Below are positions 35,832 through 46,302 of a stretch of DNA of 64,000 nucleotides, piece by piece. The translations under genes were made by a program, and so were the position numbers. How positions within the stretch are numbered: position 1 is the first letter of the stretch; every line of letters begins with the position of its first letter. The DNA lies in NCBI GenBank assembly GCA_021798915.1, contig JAJZBM010000006.1, forward strand, positions 56,689 through 120,688. The letters are read 5' to 3'. The notes beneath the pieces were generated by a model, which saw only the letters and a list, made by a program, of their open reading frames with translations, was not told the DNA's origin and did no database searches. Source of the stretch: Pseudomonadota bacterium. Its GTDB lineage: Bacteria > Pseudomonadota > Alphaproteobacteria > Acetobacterales > Acetobacteraceae.

Positions 35832-36254
35832 ATGACCGTCACCATCTACCACAATCCCGCCTGCGGCACCTCGCGCAATGTTCTCGGCCTGATCCGCAAC
35901 GCCGGCATCACCCCGCAGGTCATCGAATATCTCAAGACCCCGCCGAGCCGCGCGGAACTCTGCGATCTGATCCGGCGGATGGGCATTCCGGTGCGTGATC
36001 TCCTGCGCCGGAAGGGCACACCTTATGACGAACTCGGTCTCGATGATCCGGCGCTGACCGATGCGCAACTGATCACCGCGATGCTCGCGCAGCCAATCCT
36101 GATCAACCGGCCGATCGTCGTGACCCCGCTCGGTGTCCGGCTCTGCCGCCCCTCGGAGACGGTTCTCGATCTCTTGCCTGCGCCCCAGCAAGGCGCGTTT
36201 CGCAAGGAGGATGGCGAGATCGTGGTTGATGCGCAGGGCCGGCGGGCGCGGTGA
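35832..36254 (+). CDS. arsC: glutaredoxin-coupled arsenate reductase
   Basis: 140 residues from ATG 35832, the usual size of the R773/Spx-like ArsC fold. The N-terminus MTVTIYHNPACGTSRN carries the catalytic Cys (residue 11), and Arg residues follow in LCDLIRRMGIPVRDLLRRKGTPY and QPILINRPIVVTPLGVRLCRP. It reduces arsenate to arsenite for the efflux pump. A reading from 35724 adds 36 residues unlike the family. The stop overlaps an alternative GTG start of the next gene. Confidence 0.95.
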   Translation: MTVTIYHNPACGTSRNVLGLIRNAGITPQVIEYLKTPPSRAELCDLIRRMGIPVRDLLRRKGTPYDELGLDDPALTDAQLITAMLAQPILINRPIVVTPLGVRLCRPSETVLDLLPAPQQGAFRKEDGEIVVDAQGRRAR

Positions 36255-36277
36255 CGGGCACGGCAAAGGAGCGTTCC

Positions 36278-37387
36278 ATGGCCTCAGACAGCAACACGGT
36301 GACCCTCACCCGGGCGCCGAAACCGGCGGCGCGGCTGGGGATTTTCGCGCGTTTTCTCACCCTTTGGGTGGCCATTTGCATCATCGCCGGCATCGTCCTC
36401 GGCCAGGTCACGCCGGCGCCGTTTCATGCGCTGGGGGCGGCGACGATTGCTGAGGTCAATCTGCCGGTCGCGGTGCTGATCTGGCTGATGATCGTGCCGA
36501 TGCTGCTGAAAATCGATCCCAGCGCGCTCGCCGCAGTCGGGCGGCACTGGCGCGGCATGGCGGCGACGGTCGGAGTGAACTGGCTGGTCAAGCCGTTTTC
36601 GATGGCGGTGCTCGGCTGGCTCTTCATCGCCCATGTCTTCCGCCCCTTCCTGCCGGCGGGGCAGATCGAGAGTTATATGGCCGGGCTGATCCTGCTCGCC
36701 GCCGCCCCCTGCACGGCAATGGTGTTCGTGTGGTCCAATCTGGTCGATGGCGAGCCGTATTTCACGCTGAGCCAGATCGCGCTCAACGATACCATCATGG
36801 TGGTGGCGTTCGCGCCGATCGTCGGGCTTTTGCTCGGCCTCTCCGCGATCACCGTGCCGTGGAACACGCTCTTTCTCTCGGTCGTGCTTTATATCGTGAT
36901 CCCGCTGATCGCCGCCCAGGCCTGGCGCCGGGCGCGTCTTGCCGCCGGCGGCGAGGCGGCGCTGGCGCGCACCCTGGCGAGGCTCGGCCCGGTCTCGATC
37001 CTTGCCCTGCTCGCGACCCTGGTGCTGCTCTTCGGTCTTCAGGGCGAGGCGATCGTCGCCCAGCCGCTGATCATTCTTCTGCTCGCGGTGCCGATCATCG
37101 TGCAGGTTTATTTCAATGCCGGGCTCGCCTATCTCCTCAACCGCGCGATCGGCAGCGAATGGTGCGTCGCCGGCCCCTCGGCGCTGATCGGGGCGTCGAA
37201 TTTCTTCGAGCTTGCGGTCGCCGCGGCGATCGCCTTGTTCGGGTTTCAGTCGGGGGCGGCGCTAGCGACGGTGGTCGGGGTTTTGGTGGAGGTGCCGGTG
37301 ATGCTGAGCGTCGTCTTCCTGGTCCGCCGCACGCGCCCCTGGTACGAAGCCGGGGCGCGCAGCCGGCGCGGCCCGGTATGCGGGTGA
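36278..37387 (+). CDS. acr3: ACR3-family arsenite efflux permease
   Basis: 369 residues from ATG 36278, preceded by AAAGGA; a GTG at 36251 overlapping the arsC stop is an alternative. Ten hydrophobic helices include the conserved [16 protein letters not shown] with the essential Cys, and [27 protein letters not shown]3 exports As(III) by proton antiport. Helix content and motifs match the Acr3 (BASS-related) rather than the ArsB family. It overlaps arsH by 10 bp. Confidence 0.95.
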   Translation: MASDSNTVTLTRAPKPAARLGIFARFLTLWVAICIIAGIVLGQVTPAPFHALGAATIAEVNLPVAVLIWLMIVPMLLKIDPSALAAVGRHWRGMAATVGVNWLVKPFSMAVLGWLFIAHVFRPFLPAGQIESYMAGLILLAAAPCTAMVFVWSNLVDGEPYFTLSQIALNDTIMVVAFAPIVGLLLGLSAITVPWNTLFLSVVLYIVIPLIAAQAWRRARLAAGGEAALARTLARLGPVSILALLATLVLLFGLQGEAIVAQPLIILLLAVPIIVQVYFNAGLAYLLNRAIGSEWCVAGPSALIGASNFFELAVAAAIALFGFQSGAALATVVGVLVEVPVMLSVVFLVRRTRPWYEAGARSRRGPVCG

Positions 37388-38109
37388 GCGCCGTGGCTGA
37401 TGTGACGCCCGAAGGCGACGAAACCTTCCCCGCCCTGGTCTCGGATCTGCTCGCCCCGCCCGACCCGGCGCGGCTCGAACCCGCGACCCGGGCAACCCAT
37501 CCGCCGCGCATCCTGCTCCTCTACGGCTCGCTCCGCGCGCGCTCCTACAGCCGGCTTCTGACCCTGGAGGCGGCACGCATCCTGCGCTTTCTCGGCGCCG
37601 AGGCGCGAGTGTTCGACCCGAGCCGCCTCCCGCTCGCCGATAGCGTGCCCGCCGATCATCCCGAGGTCGCGGCGTTTCGCGCCCTCTCGCTATGGTCGGA
37701 AGGGCAGGTCTGGTGCAGCCCGGAGCGGCATGGCGCGATCACCGCCGTCTTGAAAAACCAGATCGACTGGCTGCCGCTCTCGCTCGGCGCGCTGCGCCCG
37801 ACGCAGGGGCGGACACTGGCCGTCATGCAGGTCTCCGGCGGCTCGCAAAGCTTCAACGCGGTCAACACGCTCCGTCTGCTCGGCCGCTGGATGCGCATGG
37901 TCACCATCCCCAACCAATCCAGCGTCGCCAAGGCCTATGAGCAGTTCGACGAGGCCGGACGTATGCTCCCTTCACCCTATTATGACCGCCTGGTGGACGT
38001 GATGGAGGAATTGGTCCGTTTCACCTGGCTGCTCCGCGACCGCGCCGACTATCTGACCGACCGCTACAGCGAGCGGAAAGAGGCCTTCCCCCTGCCCGGC
38101 GCGCTCTGA
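37378..38109 (+). CDS. arsH: ArsH NADPH-dependent FMN reductase / organoarsenical oxidase
   Basis: 243 residues from ATG 37378, overlapping acr3. The flavodoxin-like core has the FMN phosphate motif [13 protein letters not shown], and [24 protein letters not shown] and [26 protein letters not shown] are ArsH signatures. ArsH oxidises trivalent methylated or aromatic arsenicals, which fits its operon with arsM. A rho-independent terminator follows at 38130. Confidence 0.95.
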   Translation: MRVSAVADVTPEGDETFPALVSDLLAPPDPARLEPATRATHPPRILLLYGSLRARSYSRLLTLEAARILRFLGAEARVFDPSRLPLADSVPADHPEVAAFRALSLWSEGQVWCSPERHGAITAVLKNQIDWLPLSLGALRPTQGRTLAVMQVSGGSQSFNAVNTLRLLGRWMRMVTIPNQSSVAKAYEQFDEAGRMLPSPYYDRLVDVMEELVRFTWLLRDRADYLTDRYSERKEAFPLPGAL

Positions 38110-38129
38110 AGCGCCGGCAAACATGCGTG

Positions 38130-38159
38130 ACCGCGCGGCAACAGTGGCGCGGTTTTTTT
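38130..38159 (+). terminator. terminator of the arsenic operon
   Basis: Stem ACCGCGC (38130-38136) with GCGCGGT (38147-38153) followed by TTTTTT, 20 bp after the arsH stop. Confidence 0.85.
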
Positions 38160-38175
38160 CTACCGCGGCGCAAAA

Positions 38176-38189
38176 TTGATCGAAATCAA
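38176..38189. promoter_or_regulatory. perfect Fnr/FixK-type box upstream of the cytochrome operon
   Basis: TTGATCGAAATCAA fits TTGAT-N4-ATCAA in all ten defined bases. It lies 81 bp before the ATG at 38271, directly after the arsenic-operon terminator. TATAGT at 38203-38208, about 20 bp centre to centre from the box, could be a -10. Confidence 0.75.
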
Positions 38190-38270
38190 AGAAGCCGCTC
38201 CATATAGTCCCGATCCTCACCATCGCGTCATCCACGCATCCGCGTTGTTTCGTGAAGGAGGGGTTTCGAG

Positions 38271-39668
38271 ATGAGAGCTTTGTTTTCCCGCCATTCCCCG
38301 GGAAGATGGCCCAGGAAATGGCTTTGGGGGCTGGCGGCGGTGCTCGCGGTTCTGTTTTCGGTCGATCGCGCCGAGGCGGTGCCGGCTTTTGCCCGCCAAA
38401 CCGATCAGCCATGCTCGTCGTGCCATATCGGCGCCTTCGGGCCGCAGCTCACCCCATTTGGCATCGCTTTCAAAATGGGCGGCTACACGCTGACCGCCGG
38501 CGATACGCCCTACCCCTATATCCCGATTTCGGCGATGGCTTTCGCCTCGTTCAACAACACCGCCGACCCGGTGGAAGGCGGCTCGCCGGCCAATGATTAC
38601 CGGGCCAACAACAATTTCAACCTCGATCAGATCTCGCTCTTCCTCGCCGGGCGGCTTTCGGACTACGCCGGCGGCATGATCCAGGTCACCGCCGCGCAGG
38701 ACGGAAGTTCGGTCGCGCTCGATGACACCGATCTTCGTCTCACCCACGAATTCTCGATCTCAAGCCAGGATGTCCGCATCGGCCTCGACATGAATAACGG
38801 GCCGACGGTGCAGGATCCTTACAACACCCTCTATCACTACGACTACCCTTACGCGAGTTCGGCGGTCTCGCCCGGCCCGGTCACGGCGCCGTTCGCGATC
38901 CAGGCTTTAGGCGGCAGCAATACGATCGGTCTCACCAATTATTGGTGGATCAACCAGACCTGGTACATCGAAGGGGGGGCCTATAAATCGCTGAGCCCGA
39001 CCTGGTTCCAAGCGCTCGGTGAAGGCGCGGTTCCCTCGCTCGGCGAGGTCGAGGGCGCGGCCCCCTATGTTCGCGTCGCATGGCAGAAGCAATGGGGCAA
39101 TAACTTCCTCGAACTCGGCGGCGTCGCGTTCTACGCGCCGATGGCCGCGAACGTCATCGCCCAGCCGGGGACCAACACCTATCTCGATTACGGCGTCGAT
39201 GCCAATTACCAATACACCAACGGCAACCACCTCTTCGCCATCGATACCAATCTGTTGCAGCAGCAGGCGCAGCTCGATGCCATGCACAACGCCGGACTGG
39301 CTGACAAATCCTACAACCAGATGGAAAACTTCCGTATCGCCGGGGATTATTACTACAAGAACACCTACGGCTTCACGATGGCCTATAACGGCATCTGGGG
39401 CTCCTCCGACAGAACCCTCTATGCCCCCGCCTCCGTCGTCGGCAGCGCCAATGGCAGCCCCAACACGCAGTCGCTCATCTGGGAGGCGGATTGGGTTCCG
39501 TTCGGCAAATCGGCTGACACCGTCTGGGATTTCGAGAAGAACCTCAAAATCGGCCTGCAATACACCGACTATCTCGAATTCAACGGCGGCACCAACAACT
39601 TCGACGGCTTCGGCCACAATGCCAGCGGCATGAACACGCTCTATCTCTACCTCTGGATGGCATTCTAA
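38271..39668 (+). CDS. outer-membrane monohaem cytochrome-barrel fusion (Cyc2-like architecture)
   Basis: 465 residues. A signal peptide (WLWGLAAVLAVLFSVDRAEA) is followed by PAFARQTDQPCSSCH, with the haem motif at about residues 48-52, then LTPFGIAFKMGGYTL. The remaining about 390 residues are alternating, aromatic-girdled strands (NNNFNLDQISLFLAGRLSDY, NYWWINQTWYIEGGAY, LYLYLWMAF at the end, with a terminal Phe), typical of an outer-membrane beta-barrel. One N-terminal haem plus a barrel in one chain is the layout of Cyc2, the iron-oxidising outer-membrane cytochrome, but many functionally unknown relatives exist. Shine-Dalgarno GAAGGAGGGG. A c-type cytochrome follows after 14 bp. Confidence 0.7.
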   Translation: MRALFSRHSPGRWPRKWLWGLAAVLAVLFSVDRAEAVPAFARQTDQPCSSCHIGAFGPQLTPFGIAFKMGGYTLTAGDTPYPYIPISAMAFASFNNTADPVEGGSPANDYRANNNFNLDQISLFLAGRLSDYAGGMIQVTAAQDGSSVALDDTDLRLTHEFSISSQDVRIGLDMNNGPTVQDPYNTLYHYDYPYASSAVSPGPVTAPFAIQALGGSNTIGLTNYWWINQTWYIEGGAYKSLSPTWFQALGEGAVPSLGEVEGAAPYVRVAWQKQWGNNFLELGGVAFYAPMAANVIAQPGTNTYLDYGVDANYQYTNGNHLFAIDTNLLQQQAQLDAMHNAGLADKSYNQMENFRIAGDYYYKNTYGFTMAYNGIWGSSDRTLYAPASVVGSANGSPNTQSLIWEADWVPFGKSADTVWDFEKNLKIGLQYTDYLEFNGGTNNFDGFGHNASGMNTLYLYLWMAF

Positions 39669-39682
39669 GGGGGGAGCATGGT

Positions 39683-40180
39683 ATGCGGCAGAAAACAGAC
39701 AGAGGGAGCAGTGACGTGTTGACCCAAACCCCCGATGCCTCCCCCCGGCGTGCCGGCTGGAAACGCGGCCTCACGCTCGGGTTCGGCGCCTTCGCCTTCA
39801 GCCTCATGATCGCCACCGGCATGATGGCAAAAGCGCAAGTCCCCGATGAGGAGGACGAAAACAACAAGCCAGCGATGATCGCCCACGGGCATGAAGTGTT
39901 CAATCACATCTGCGCCCAGTGCCATTCCGACAAAAAAGGCGTCAATCGGGTCGGGCCGAGCCTTTACGGCGTCGTCGGGCGCAAGGCGGGAACCGAACCC
40001 GGCTTCGCCTATTCCGATGCGATGAAGAATTTCGGCAAAGTGTGGACCGCCGATGAATTGACGCATTATCTCTGGGATCCGCAGGCCTGGATCCCGGGGG
40101 TTGCCATGCATTTCGCTGGTCTCAAGCGGAAATGGAACCGCCACGCCGTCATCGCCTATCTCGAAACCCTGCACGACTGA
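39683..40180 (+). CDS. membrane-anchored class I c-type cytochrome
   Basis: 165 residues. One N-terminal membrane segment (LTLGFGAFAFSLMIATGMM) may be an uncleaved anchor or a signal. The haem motif is CAQCH at about residues 74-78, the fold motif is GPSLYGVVGRKAGTEPGFAYSDAMK as in cytochrome c2/c550, and the axial Met lies in PGVAMHFAGLK. It should carry one electron in the periplasm. Position right behind the cytochrome-barrel gene suggests it is its redox partner, as Cyc1 is for Cyc2. GTG 39715, behind AGGGAG, is an alternative start. A terminator follows at 40200. Confidence 0.88.
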   Translation: MRQKTDRGSSDVLTQTPDASPRRAGWKRGLTLGFGAFAFSLMIATGMMAKAQVPDEEDENNKPAMIAHGHEVFNHICAQCHSDKKGVNRVGPSLYGVVGRKAGTEPGFAYSDAMKNFGKVWTADELTHYLWDPQAWIPGVAMHFAGLKRKWNRHAVIAYLETLHD

Positions 40181-40199
40181 CGGCGCATCCTCCCCCAAC

Positions 40200-40231
40200 C
40201 CCGGCCCGGGCAACCTGGCCGGGTTTTTTTT
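40200..40231 (+). terminator. terminator of the cytochrome operon
   Basis: CCCGGCC (40200-40206) pairs with GGCCGGG (40217-40223), followed by a T8 run that touches the stop codon of the convergent kinase gene. Confidence 0.85.
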
Positions 40232-41250
40232 CAGCCGGCGTCCCAGCCGGCGAGCAGATCGGCGGGAAGCGGCACGACGGTTCCGGCGCGGGTCGCAACG
40301 ATCCGCGCCGCCGCCCCCGCGAGCCGCCCGGCACAAGGGAGCGGTATCCCAACCGCGAGGGCGGCGGCCAGAGTCGCCAAAACCGCGTCGGTGACGCCGA
40401 AAAGATCCAATGTCTGGTCGCGCGGCAACGCCATGTGCAGCGCCGGGCCAGCGCCGAGCAGGCTGATCCCGGCCGCGCCGCGCAGCGCCATCACCGCGCC
40501 GAAGCGATACCGCGCCATCAGGGCGGCGGCAGCGGCCTCGATCTCCTCATCCCGTGCGACCGGCATGCCGGTGGCCAGCGCCAGTTCGCCCGCGGTCGGC
40601 AAAATCACGTCGGCGCCGGCGAAACGGGCGCAATCGCCGCTCGACGGATCGACCAGAACCTTGCGGCCCAACTCCCCCGCGATCCGCACCAGCGCCGCCG
40701 CCAGACCGTCGCTCAGCACCCCCTTGCCGTAGTCGGAGAGAACGGTGAGCGAGGTTGCCGCCATGGCATCGCGCGCGATGCGGAGCAGCCGCTCGCCGAG
40801 CCGCGCCTCGATCGGGTCGGTCTGCTCACGATCGGCGCGGAGAAGGTGATGGCCCTCGGCGAGAAAGCGGGTCTTGCGCGTCGTCGTCCGCCCGCCCTGG
40901 ACCAGAAGCCAGGGCTCGATCCCCGGCTGGCCACCGATCAGCCCGGTGAGATCGGAGCCGGTCTGGTCATCGCCGACCACCGAGACAAAGGCGCAGGCAG
41001 CCCCGAGCGCAGTGAGATCGCGGACGACATTCGCCGCGCCGCCAGGGAGCGCCACTTCGCGCGCGATGGTCAGCACCGGCACCGGCGCCTCCGGGCTCAG
41101 CCGTTCGACATGGCCATGGATGTAGCGATCGAGCATGGCATCGCCGACCACCAGCACATTGGCGCGCGATAGCCGGCTCACCATCTCCGCCGGGGTCAGG
41201 CTGGCATCGTCCGGGGGCGCTGTCGCCGCTCTCTGGGCGGGATCATCCAT
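40231..41250 (-). CDS. RfaE1/HldE-type ADP-heptose pathway PfkB kinase with altered anion hole
   Basis: 339 residues from ATG 41250; an in-frame ATG at 41286 overlaps ampG. N-terminal VLVVGDAMLDRYIHGHVERLSPEAPVPVL, LPGGAANVVRDLTALGA and VLSDYGKGVL are typical of the D-glycero-beta-D-manno-heptose-7-phosphate kinase half of HldE. The catalytic loop, usually DVTGAGDT, reads DLFGVTDAV: the Asp remains but the GAG anion hole is changed, and the VDPKGxD loop is VDPSSGD. The nucleotidyltransferase half is absent. It may be a divergent or inactive kinase. LPS core synthesis is the family role. Confidence 0.72.
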   Translation of the reverse strand: MDDPAQRAATAPPDDASLTPAEMVSRLSRANVLVVGDAMLDRYIHGHVERLSPEAPVPVLTIAREVALPGGAANVVRDLTALGAACAFVSVVGDDQTGSDLTGLIGGQPGIEPWLLVQGGRTTTRKTRFLAEGHHLLRADREQTDPIEARLGERLLRIARDAMAATSLTVLSDYGKGVLSDGLAAALVRIAGELGRKVLVDPSSGDCARFAGADVILPTAGELALATGMPVARDEEIEAAAAALMARYRFGAVMALRGAAGISLLGAGPALHMALPRDQTLDLFGVTDAVLATLAAALAVGIPLPCAGRLAGAAARIVATRAGTVVPLPADLLAGWDAG

Positions 41251-41260
41251 CACGCTTTCG

Positions 41261-42520
41261 CTACCCGTCCGCGCCAAGCCTGGCAAGCGGGATTTCGCCC
41301 GCCGGCGCGACGATGCCGCGATAGCGGTGCAAAAGATGCAGCATCACCAGCATCGCCGGCAGCGAGGCCAGCAGGCAGACACCATAAAACCGGCTCCAGC
41401 CCAGCCAGGCGGCCAGAAACCCGGACAAGCCACCGAGCGTGCGGAGCGGCAAGGCGGCGAGCGAGGATAAAAGCGCGTATTGCGTCGCCGAATAGGCGCG
41501 ATCGCAGAGCGCCGAGAGGAAGGCGAGAAACGCGGCATCCGCCAATCCCTCGGCAAACGCCTCGACCAGTGTCGTCACATAAAGCACGCCGGGCCTGCCC
41601 GCCGAGACCGCGAGTGCGAGATACATCGCCATCGCCGCCATTTGCGCGAACCCGGTCCAGAGCAACGCCCGCGCCGCCCCCCGGCGCGCCACCAGCCAGC
41701 CGCCGAGCGAAATCCCGGCAAGCGTCGCGACCAGTGAAATCGGCCCGTTGGCCAGCGCCACCGCGCCACGGTCAAACCCGAGCGCGCGATAAAACGGCGC
41801 CAGCATGACCCCGGCCAGCGCCTCGCCGAGCTTGAACAAGACGATAAACGCCAATGCCCAGACCGCGCCGCGCCGGGTGAGAAACGCCGCGAGCGGCGCG
41901 ACCACCATGCGCCGGAACACCCCTCCCGCCACCGCCGCAAGCCGCGGCACCGCCGGCTCCGGCGCGAGTAGGGTCGCCAATGGTCCGATCACCGCGAGCC
42001 CGGCCATCGCCGCGAGCGCCCCATGCCAGCCCCAGAGATCGGCAAGCTTGATCGCCGCCGCCCCCGAAATCAGCAACGCCAGGCGATAGCCCCAGACATA
42101 GCAGGCGAGCGCCGCACCCTGGAGGGAGGCGGAAAAACTTTCGATCCGCCACGCATCGACGACGATATCCTGGCTCGCCGAGCAAAAGGCGAGCAAAACC
42201 GCGGCCGCAACGGTCGCGAGCGGGGCATGGGCGGGATCGGAGAGCGCGAGCAGAAACATCGTCGCGATCAACAGCGGCTGAATCAGCAAAAGCCAGCCCC
42301 GCCTTCGCCCAAGCCGAAGCACGGCGCGGTCGAACAGCGGCGCCCAGAGGAATTTCAGCGCATAGGCAAGACCGATGACCGCCGAAAGCCCGATCGCGCC
42401 GAGCGAAAGCCCGGTCTCGCTCAGCCATTGGCGAAGCGTGAAACCGGTCAGCGGCAACGGTAGACCGCAAACGAAGCCGTAGACGGTCATGACGATAAAA
42501 ACGCGCCGCTCACCCCGCAT
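41261..42520 (-). CDS. ampG: AmpG-like muropeptide MFS permease
   Basis: 419 residues from ATG 42520. About 12-14 hydrophobic helices; the signatures LRQWLSETGLSLGAIGLSAVIGLAYALKFLWAPLFDR, SASQDIVVDAWRIE and LPLRTLGGLSGFLAAWLGWSRFY match the PAT/AmpG family, which imports anhydromuropeptides for peptidoglycan recycling. The Asp in QDIVVDAWR is the conserved charged site. The reading from TTG 42661 would translate through the palindromic element at 42532-42731 and is rejected. The hldE-like kinase begins 10 bp after its stop. Confidence 0.88.
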   Translation of the reverse strand: MRGERRVFIVMTVYGFVCGLPLPLTGFTLRQWLSETGLSLGAIGLSAVIGLAYALKFLWAPLFDRAVLRLGRRRGWLLLIQPLLIATMFLLALSDPAHAPLATVAAAVLLAFCSASQDIVVDAWRIESFSASLQGAALACYVWGYRLALLISGAAAIKLADLWGWHGALAAMAGLAVIGPLATLLAPEPAVPRLAAVAGGVFRRMVVAPLAAFLTRRGAVWALAFIVLFKLGEALAGVMLAPFYRALGFDRGAVALANGPISLVATLAGISLGGWLVARRGAARALLWTGFAQMAAMAMYLALAVSAGRPGVLYVTTLVEAFAEGLADAAFLAFLSALCDRAYSATQYALLSSLAALPLRTLGGLSGFLAAWLGWSRFYGVCLLASLPAMLVMLHLLHRYRGIVAPAGEIPLARLGADG

Positions 42521-42531
42521 GGCGGAGTCAG

Positions 42532-42730
42532 AAAGGAAGGCCAGGGCTCCGCCCTGGACCCGCTGGGGGCAGCGCCCCCAGACCCGCTTTCCTATGGAGG
42601 ATTGTCTGGGAGGGGCGCATCGTGGAATTGGCCCGCGCTTCGTTGCGCCCCTCCCAGACAATCCTTAACGGAACAGGGTCCAGGGACATTGTCCCTGGCG
42701 GGGTGCAGGGGCGGGGCCCCTGGCCTTCCT

Positions 42731-42731
<1 letters not shown>
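42532..42731. repeat. 200-bp palindromic intergenic element between typA and ampG
   Basis: The ends are matching inverted repeats (GGAAGGCCAGGG at 42535-42546; CCCTGGCCTTCC at 42718-42729, 14 bp when extended). Near the middle a perfect 21-bp inverted repeat (42599-42619 with 42644-42664) surrounds a 24-bp loop. Smaller hairpins, such as CCAGGGC-TCC-GCCCTGG and CCAGGGAC-ATT-GTCCCTGG, fill the arms. Its right end abuts the typA stop. No gene is present inside. Confidence 0.8.
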
Positions 42732-44554
<1,823 letters not shown>

Positions 44555-44715
44555 GGGGATGATAGCGCCTCGGTATGCTGCGCCGCACAGATAGCGAGCC
44601 GAAGCCGGGATTGCGAGCGATAAATCCACCTACTGCCTGCCATGCGCTTTTTTGCCCCCTCATCGCCGCCGGCAAGCGGTTTGCGGGCGGGCGGTGGCAT
44701 GGCATCCTGCCCCCC

Positions 44716-45291
44716 GTGAGCGAAACACCCGACCCGCCGGCCCCGAGCGAGGCGGCGCTGCATGAGGCGGCGCTGGCCCATCTCGCCCGCTATGCGACCA
44801 CCGAGGCCGGGCTTTTGCGCGTGCTCGAGCGGCGGATCGCGCGCTGGCGGCGCAGCGCCTCGGGTGACGCCGAGGCGTTGGCGGCGGAGGAGGCGGCGGC
44901 GCGGGTGGCCGTGCGGCGCATCGTCGCGCGGCTCGCGGCGGCGGGAGGGGTCGATGATGCCGCCTTCGCCCGCGCCCGGGCCGAGCGCCTTCATCGCTCT
45001 GGGCGGTCGCGCCGGGCGATCGCCGCCCATCTCGCCGCCCGCGGCGTTGCCGCCGAAACCGCCCGCGCCGCTCTCCCCGAGGCGCCGGAGAGCGAACTCG
45101 CCGCGGCCCTGACGCTCGCCCGCCGCCGCCGCCTCGGCCCCTTCCGCATCGCCCCGCCGCCCGCGCCGGGCCGTGAACTCGCGATGCTGGCGAGGGCGGG
45201 ATTTTCCCAGGCGATCGCCGAACAGGCGCTGGCGATGAGCCCGGAGGCGGCGCTCGCCCTGGTGCTGCGCTTCCGGCGCGGCGGCGTGTGA
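44716..45291 (+). CDS. recX: RecX-family regulatory protein
   Basis: 191 residues from GTG 44716. Three-helix repeats rich in Ala and Arg (ALAHLARYATTEAGLLRVLERRIARW, VRRIVARLAAAGGVDDAAFARARAERLHRSGRSRRAIAAHLAARGVA, ARAALPEAPESELAAALTLARRRRLGPFR) are characteristic. RecX binds RecA filaments and limits recombination. recA is not nearby. The GTG was chosen because family members begin shortly before the first repeat; codons 44575-44715 read like noncoding sequence. Confidence 0.85.
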   Translation: MSETPDPPAPSEAALHEAALAHLARYATTEAGLLRVLERRIARWRRSASGDAEALAAEEAAARVAVRRIVARLAAAGGVDDAAFARARAERLHRSGRSRRAIAAHLAARGVAAETARAALPEAPESELAAALTLARRRRLGPFRIAPPPAPGRELAMLARAGFSQAIAEQALAMSPEAALALVLRFRRGGV

Positions 45292-45301
45292 GCACCCCGG
45301 C

Positions 45302-46006
45302 GTGAACGCCCCGACCTTCACCGCCGCCGGATTGGCGCGCGGCGCCCGGCGCAGCCTCGCGGTCGCGGCCGGGCTCGCGCCGTTCGGCCTCGTCGTCGGC
45401 GTGCTCGCCGCTGGCAAGGGGCTCTCGCTGACCGAGACCGGGCTGATGAGCGGCCTGGTTTTCGCCGGAGCCAGCCAGATTCTCGCTCTCGACCTCTGGA
45501 CCCACCCGGCGCCGGTGCTCGCCGTGAGCTTCGCCGCCTTCGCCGTCAATCTCCGCATGGCGCTGATGGGGCCGGCCCTCGCCCCCTGGTTGGAGCGGCT
45601 TTCCGGCTGGCGGCTCTGGGGCAATCTCTTTCTGCTCGTCGATCACGGCTTCGCGCTCGCCATCGCCGAGGGCCGCAAGGGCGAGCGCGATGGCGGGTTT
45701 CTGTTCGGTGCCGGATTCGCGCTGTGGTGCGCCTGGCTCGCTTGCAGCCTGGCCGGACATCTGCTCGGCACCACGCTCCACCCGCCGCGCGGCCATCCGC
45801 TGTTTTTCGCCGCCCTCGCCGCCTTCGTCAGCCTCCTCGTGCCGCTCTGGCGCGGCCGGCAGGATGCCCTGCCCTGGCTCGCCGCCGCCGCCGTCGCCCT
45901 CCCGGTCGCGCATTTTGCGCCGCATGGCGCCTGGCATGTGGTGGCCGCAGCACTCGCCGGCGGTCTGGTCGGTGCGTTTGGTGAACGCCGGCGTGGCGCA
46001 CCATGA
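45302..46006 (+). CDS. azlC: AzlC-family branched-chain amino-acid exporter, large subunit
   Basis: 234 residues, starting at GTG 45302, 10 bp after recX. Hydrophobic helices with the AzlC signatures AAGLAPFGLVVGVLAAGKGLSLTETGLMSGLVFAGASQ and FAAFAVNLRMALMGPAL. Together with AzlD it exports branched-chain amino acids or their analogues. Its stop overlaps the azlD ATG (ATGA), so translation is coupled. Confidence 0.92.
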   Translation: MNAPTFTAAGLARGARRSLAVAAGLAPFGLVVGVLAAGKGLSLTETGLMSGLVFAGASQILALDLWTHPAPVLAVSFAAFAVNLRMALMGPALAPWLERLSGWRLWGNLFLLVDHGFALAIAEGRKGERDGGFLFGAGFALWCAWLACSLAGHLLGTTLHPPRGHPLFFAALAAFVSLLVPLWRGRQDALPWLAAAAVALPVAHFAPHGAWHVVAAALAGGLVGAFGERRRGAP

Positions 46007-46302
46007 TCGCGGCAAGCAATCTCGTCGCCATTCTCGGCATGGCGCTCGCGACGCTCGCCTGCCGGGCGGGAGGGTATTTCCTGTTCCGCGCGCTTCGCCC
46101 AAGCCCCTTTCTGCGCGCCATGCTCGGCTATGTGCCGGGGGCGCTGTTCGTCGGCTATGTTGCGCCAGCGCTGGCGGCGGGCGGGGCCAAGGAATGGGTG
46201 GGGGCGGCGGCGACGCTGATCACCGTTCGGCTCTCCGGCAATATCGCGATCGGCATCGCCGCCGGCACGGTGAGCGCCTGGCTGGTTTGGCTCGCGCGAT
46301 GA
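46003..46302 (+). CDS. azlD: AzlD-family small subunit of the branched-chain amino-acid exporter
   Basis: 99 residues, mostly four hydrophobic helices (LVAILGMALATLACRAGGYFLF, LGYVPGALFVGYVAPALAAG). The YFL-RxL segment and the position directly after azlC identify it. The stop lies inside a 26-bp tandem duplication that also contains the next start. Confidence 0.92.
   Translation: MIAASNLVAILGMALATLACRAGGYFLFRALRPSPFLRAMLGYVPGALFVGYVAPALAAGGAKEWVGAAATLITVRLSGNIAIGIAAGTVSAWLVWLAR

Noticed and set aside
42521..42661. N-terminal extension of ampG from TTG 42661
   Set aside because: It lies inside the palindromic element and does not resemble AmpG N-termini; ATG 42520 fits.
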